A stretch of 6,406 nucleotides of DNA from an uncultured Eubacteriales bacterium. Its GTDB lineage: Bacteria; Bacillota_A; Clostridia; Oscillospirales; CAG-272. Below, piece after piece: positions 5,674-6,406 of this stretch. The notes under the pieces are model-generated. The model saw nothing but the letters and a program-made list of their open reading frames with translations. It ran no database searches and was not told the DNA's origin. The translations under genes and the position numbers were made by a program. Each line of letters begins with the position of its first letter. Within the stretch, counting starts at the first letter, position 1. The stretch is from NCBI GenBank assembly GCA_900557635.1, contig USTB01000053.1:1-6406 (forward strand), written 5' to 3'.

Positions 5674-6357
5674 TCATTGCCGAACCGCGGATGCGGCTCT
5701 GTTTTCCGAATCAAAAAAGGTATGTGCGCGATCCATGTCGAAGAGCACGAACAGGGCGTAGCCCGCCACCGCCGTCCCCACAACCGCCGTGAGCACGATC
5801 TCGGGCACCGTCCACACAGTTCCCTTTCCCACCGTGTCCACAAGCTGACCGCAAAAATCGTACACGGCATGCAGGGCGACGGGAACCCACAGCTTGCCGC
5901 ACAGAAGCAGTGCGATGCCGCACATCCCGCCGATCAGGGTGGAATAGCCCACCTGCAGGAGCACGGCGGGCGGCGACGACGAGAACAAATTCGCCAGATG
6001 CACCGCGCCGAAAATGACCGACGACACGATAAGACTGCGAATTCTGCCGCCGCGCGTCTCCCCGAAGTGTCGGAGCAGAAGCAGGAGCAGAATGCCCCGA
6101 AACGCGCTTTCCTCAAACAGTGCGATGGCAAGGCACTCCGCGCCGAGCAGGAGCAGATTGCCCGCATTGCACGCGTCGGTCAGCACCGCATCGCCCGTCA
6201 GCAGGGGGAGCACGGGAAGATTGTTGCATGCCACAAGCCAGAACGGCAGGGTGCGCAGAAAGGACACACGGTCGGTGCGCAGTCCGAAAAGCGGAAACTC
6301 CATGTAGCGGACGAGCAGAAGAAACGCCGCGCCGCCCAAAAGCCGCGTCACCGTCAT
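5674..6357 (-). CDS. CPBP-family intramembrane metalloprotease (CAAX protease/Abi-like)
   Basis: A multi-pass membrane protein of the CPBP (Rce1/Abi, PF02517-type) family. Members cleave within or near membranes and are tied to bacteriocin self-protection or protein processing in some Gram-positives; the substrate here is unknown. From ATG at 6357 the product is 227 residues with about six hydrophobic segments (near 6-26, 36-54, 66-96, 106-124, 131-153 and 183-206). All catalytic motifs are visible: Glu82-Glu83-x3-Arg87 in FEESAFRG, Phe116-x3-His120 in FGAVH, and His163-x3-Asp167 in HAVYD. The GYSTLIGGMCG stretch near 137-147 is also typical. The start is uncertain: only a modest GGAG lies 9 bases upstream, and the frame stays open to the window edge, so the gene may begin outside. 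The short C-terminal tail (208-227) is polar. pepD follows after 35 bases. I see no bacteriocin or peptide gene nearby that would indicate an immunity role. Confidence 0.88.
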   Translation of the reverse strand: MTVTRLLGGAAFLLLVRYMEFPLFGLRTDRVSFLRTLPFWLVACNNLPVLPLLTGDAVLTDACNAGNLLLLGAECLAIALFEESAFRGILLLLLLRHFGETRGGRIRSLIVSSVIFGAVHLANLFSSSPPAVLLQVGYSTLIGGMCGIALLLCGKLWVPVALHAVYDFCGQLVDTVGKGTVWTVPEIVLTAVVGTAVAGYALFVLFDMDRAHTFFDSENRAASAVRQ

Positions 6358-6406
6358 GTCAGTCAGCTCCGCCTGCGGCGGGGGCAGTCCCGTTTTTCCC
6401 GCAAAC

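Noticed and set aside
5639..5677. ATG at 5677 as the pepD start, overlapping the protease stop as ATGA
   Set aside because: The overlap is attractive, but no ribosome binding site precedes it, whereas GAGGAG sits 7 bases before ATG 5638 and that start gives the usual family N-terminus.
1..6406. CRISPR array, defence island, mobile element or biosynthetic cluster
   Set aside because: No spaced direct repeats, transposase, integrase, nuclease-helicase pair or biosynthetic enzyme is visible. The only Abi-family protein is a CPBP protease next to pepD with no toxin or bacteriocin partner.

Overview
The window reads as ordinary chromosomal sequence from a GC-rich member of the Firmicutes, most likely a gut-type Clostridia (Oscillospirales-like) organism. 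The evidence is a Mini-ribonuclease III, a zinc-motif ROK glucokinase and a CPBP-type CAAX protease, together with strong GGAGG-type ribosome binding sites, one near-consensus sigma-A promoter, and a GC-rich palindromic intergenic repeat. The taxonomic placement is inference from gene content and composition; there is no rRNA or other marker gene here.

All seven supported protein genes lie on the minus strand, so transcription runs from high to low coordinates. In that order they are: a CPBP intramembrane protease (6357-5674, possibly starting beyond the window edge); the M20C aminoacyl-histidine dipeptidase pepD (5638-4172); Mini-RNase III mrnC (4039-3635); the mechanosensitive channel mscL (3638-3198); a ROK glucokinase (3053-2097); a hypothetical WG-repeat-like protein (1867-827); and the manganese exporter mntP (749-198). 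The remaining 197 bases at the left end hold a composite inverted repeat and no convincing gene. No gap exceeds 300 bases.

Three transcription segments are suggested. The protease and pepD are 35 bases apart and probably share a transcript. A promoter directly behind pepD drives mrnC and mscL, which overlap by a GTGA stop/start and are probably translationally coupled. The ROK kinase has its own leader with a weak extended -10 candidate, and is followed by a 16-bp bulged hairpin that probably ends its transcript. The WG-like gene and mntP follow, 77 bases apart, with no clear promoter of their own.

Several obvious long-ORF starts are wrong. Ribosome binding sites and the promoter move the starts of mrnC, mscL, pepD, the ROK kinase and mntP downstream; for mrnC the apparent TTG start is in fact part of the -35 box. 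The genes are housekeeping and envelope-stress functions (peptide catabolism, rRNA processing, osmotic release, sugar phosphorylation, metal export) with no single pathway joining them. I found no tRNA, rRNA, CRISPR array, insertion sequence, phage gene or defence cassette. The less ordinary points are the mrnC-mscL coupling outside the usual cysS neighbourhood, the WG-like protein with a histidine-rich tail beside mntP, and the palindromic repeat downstream of mntP.
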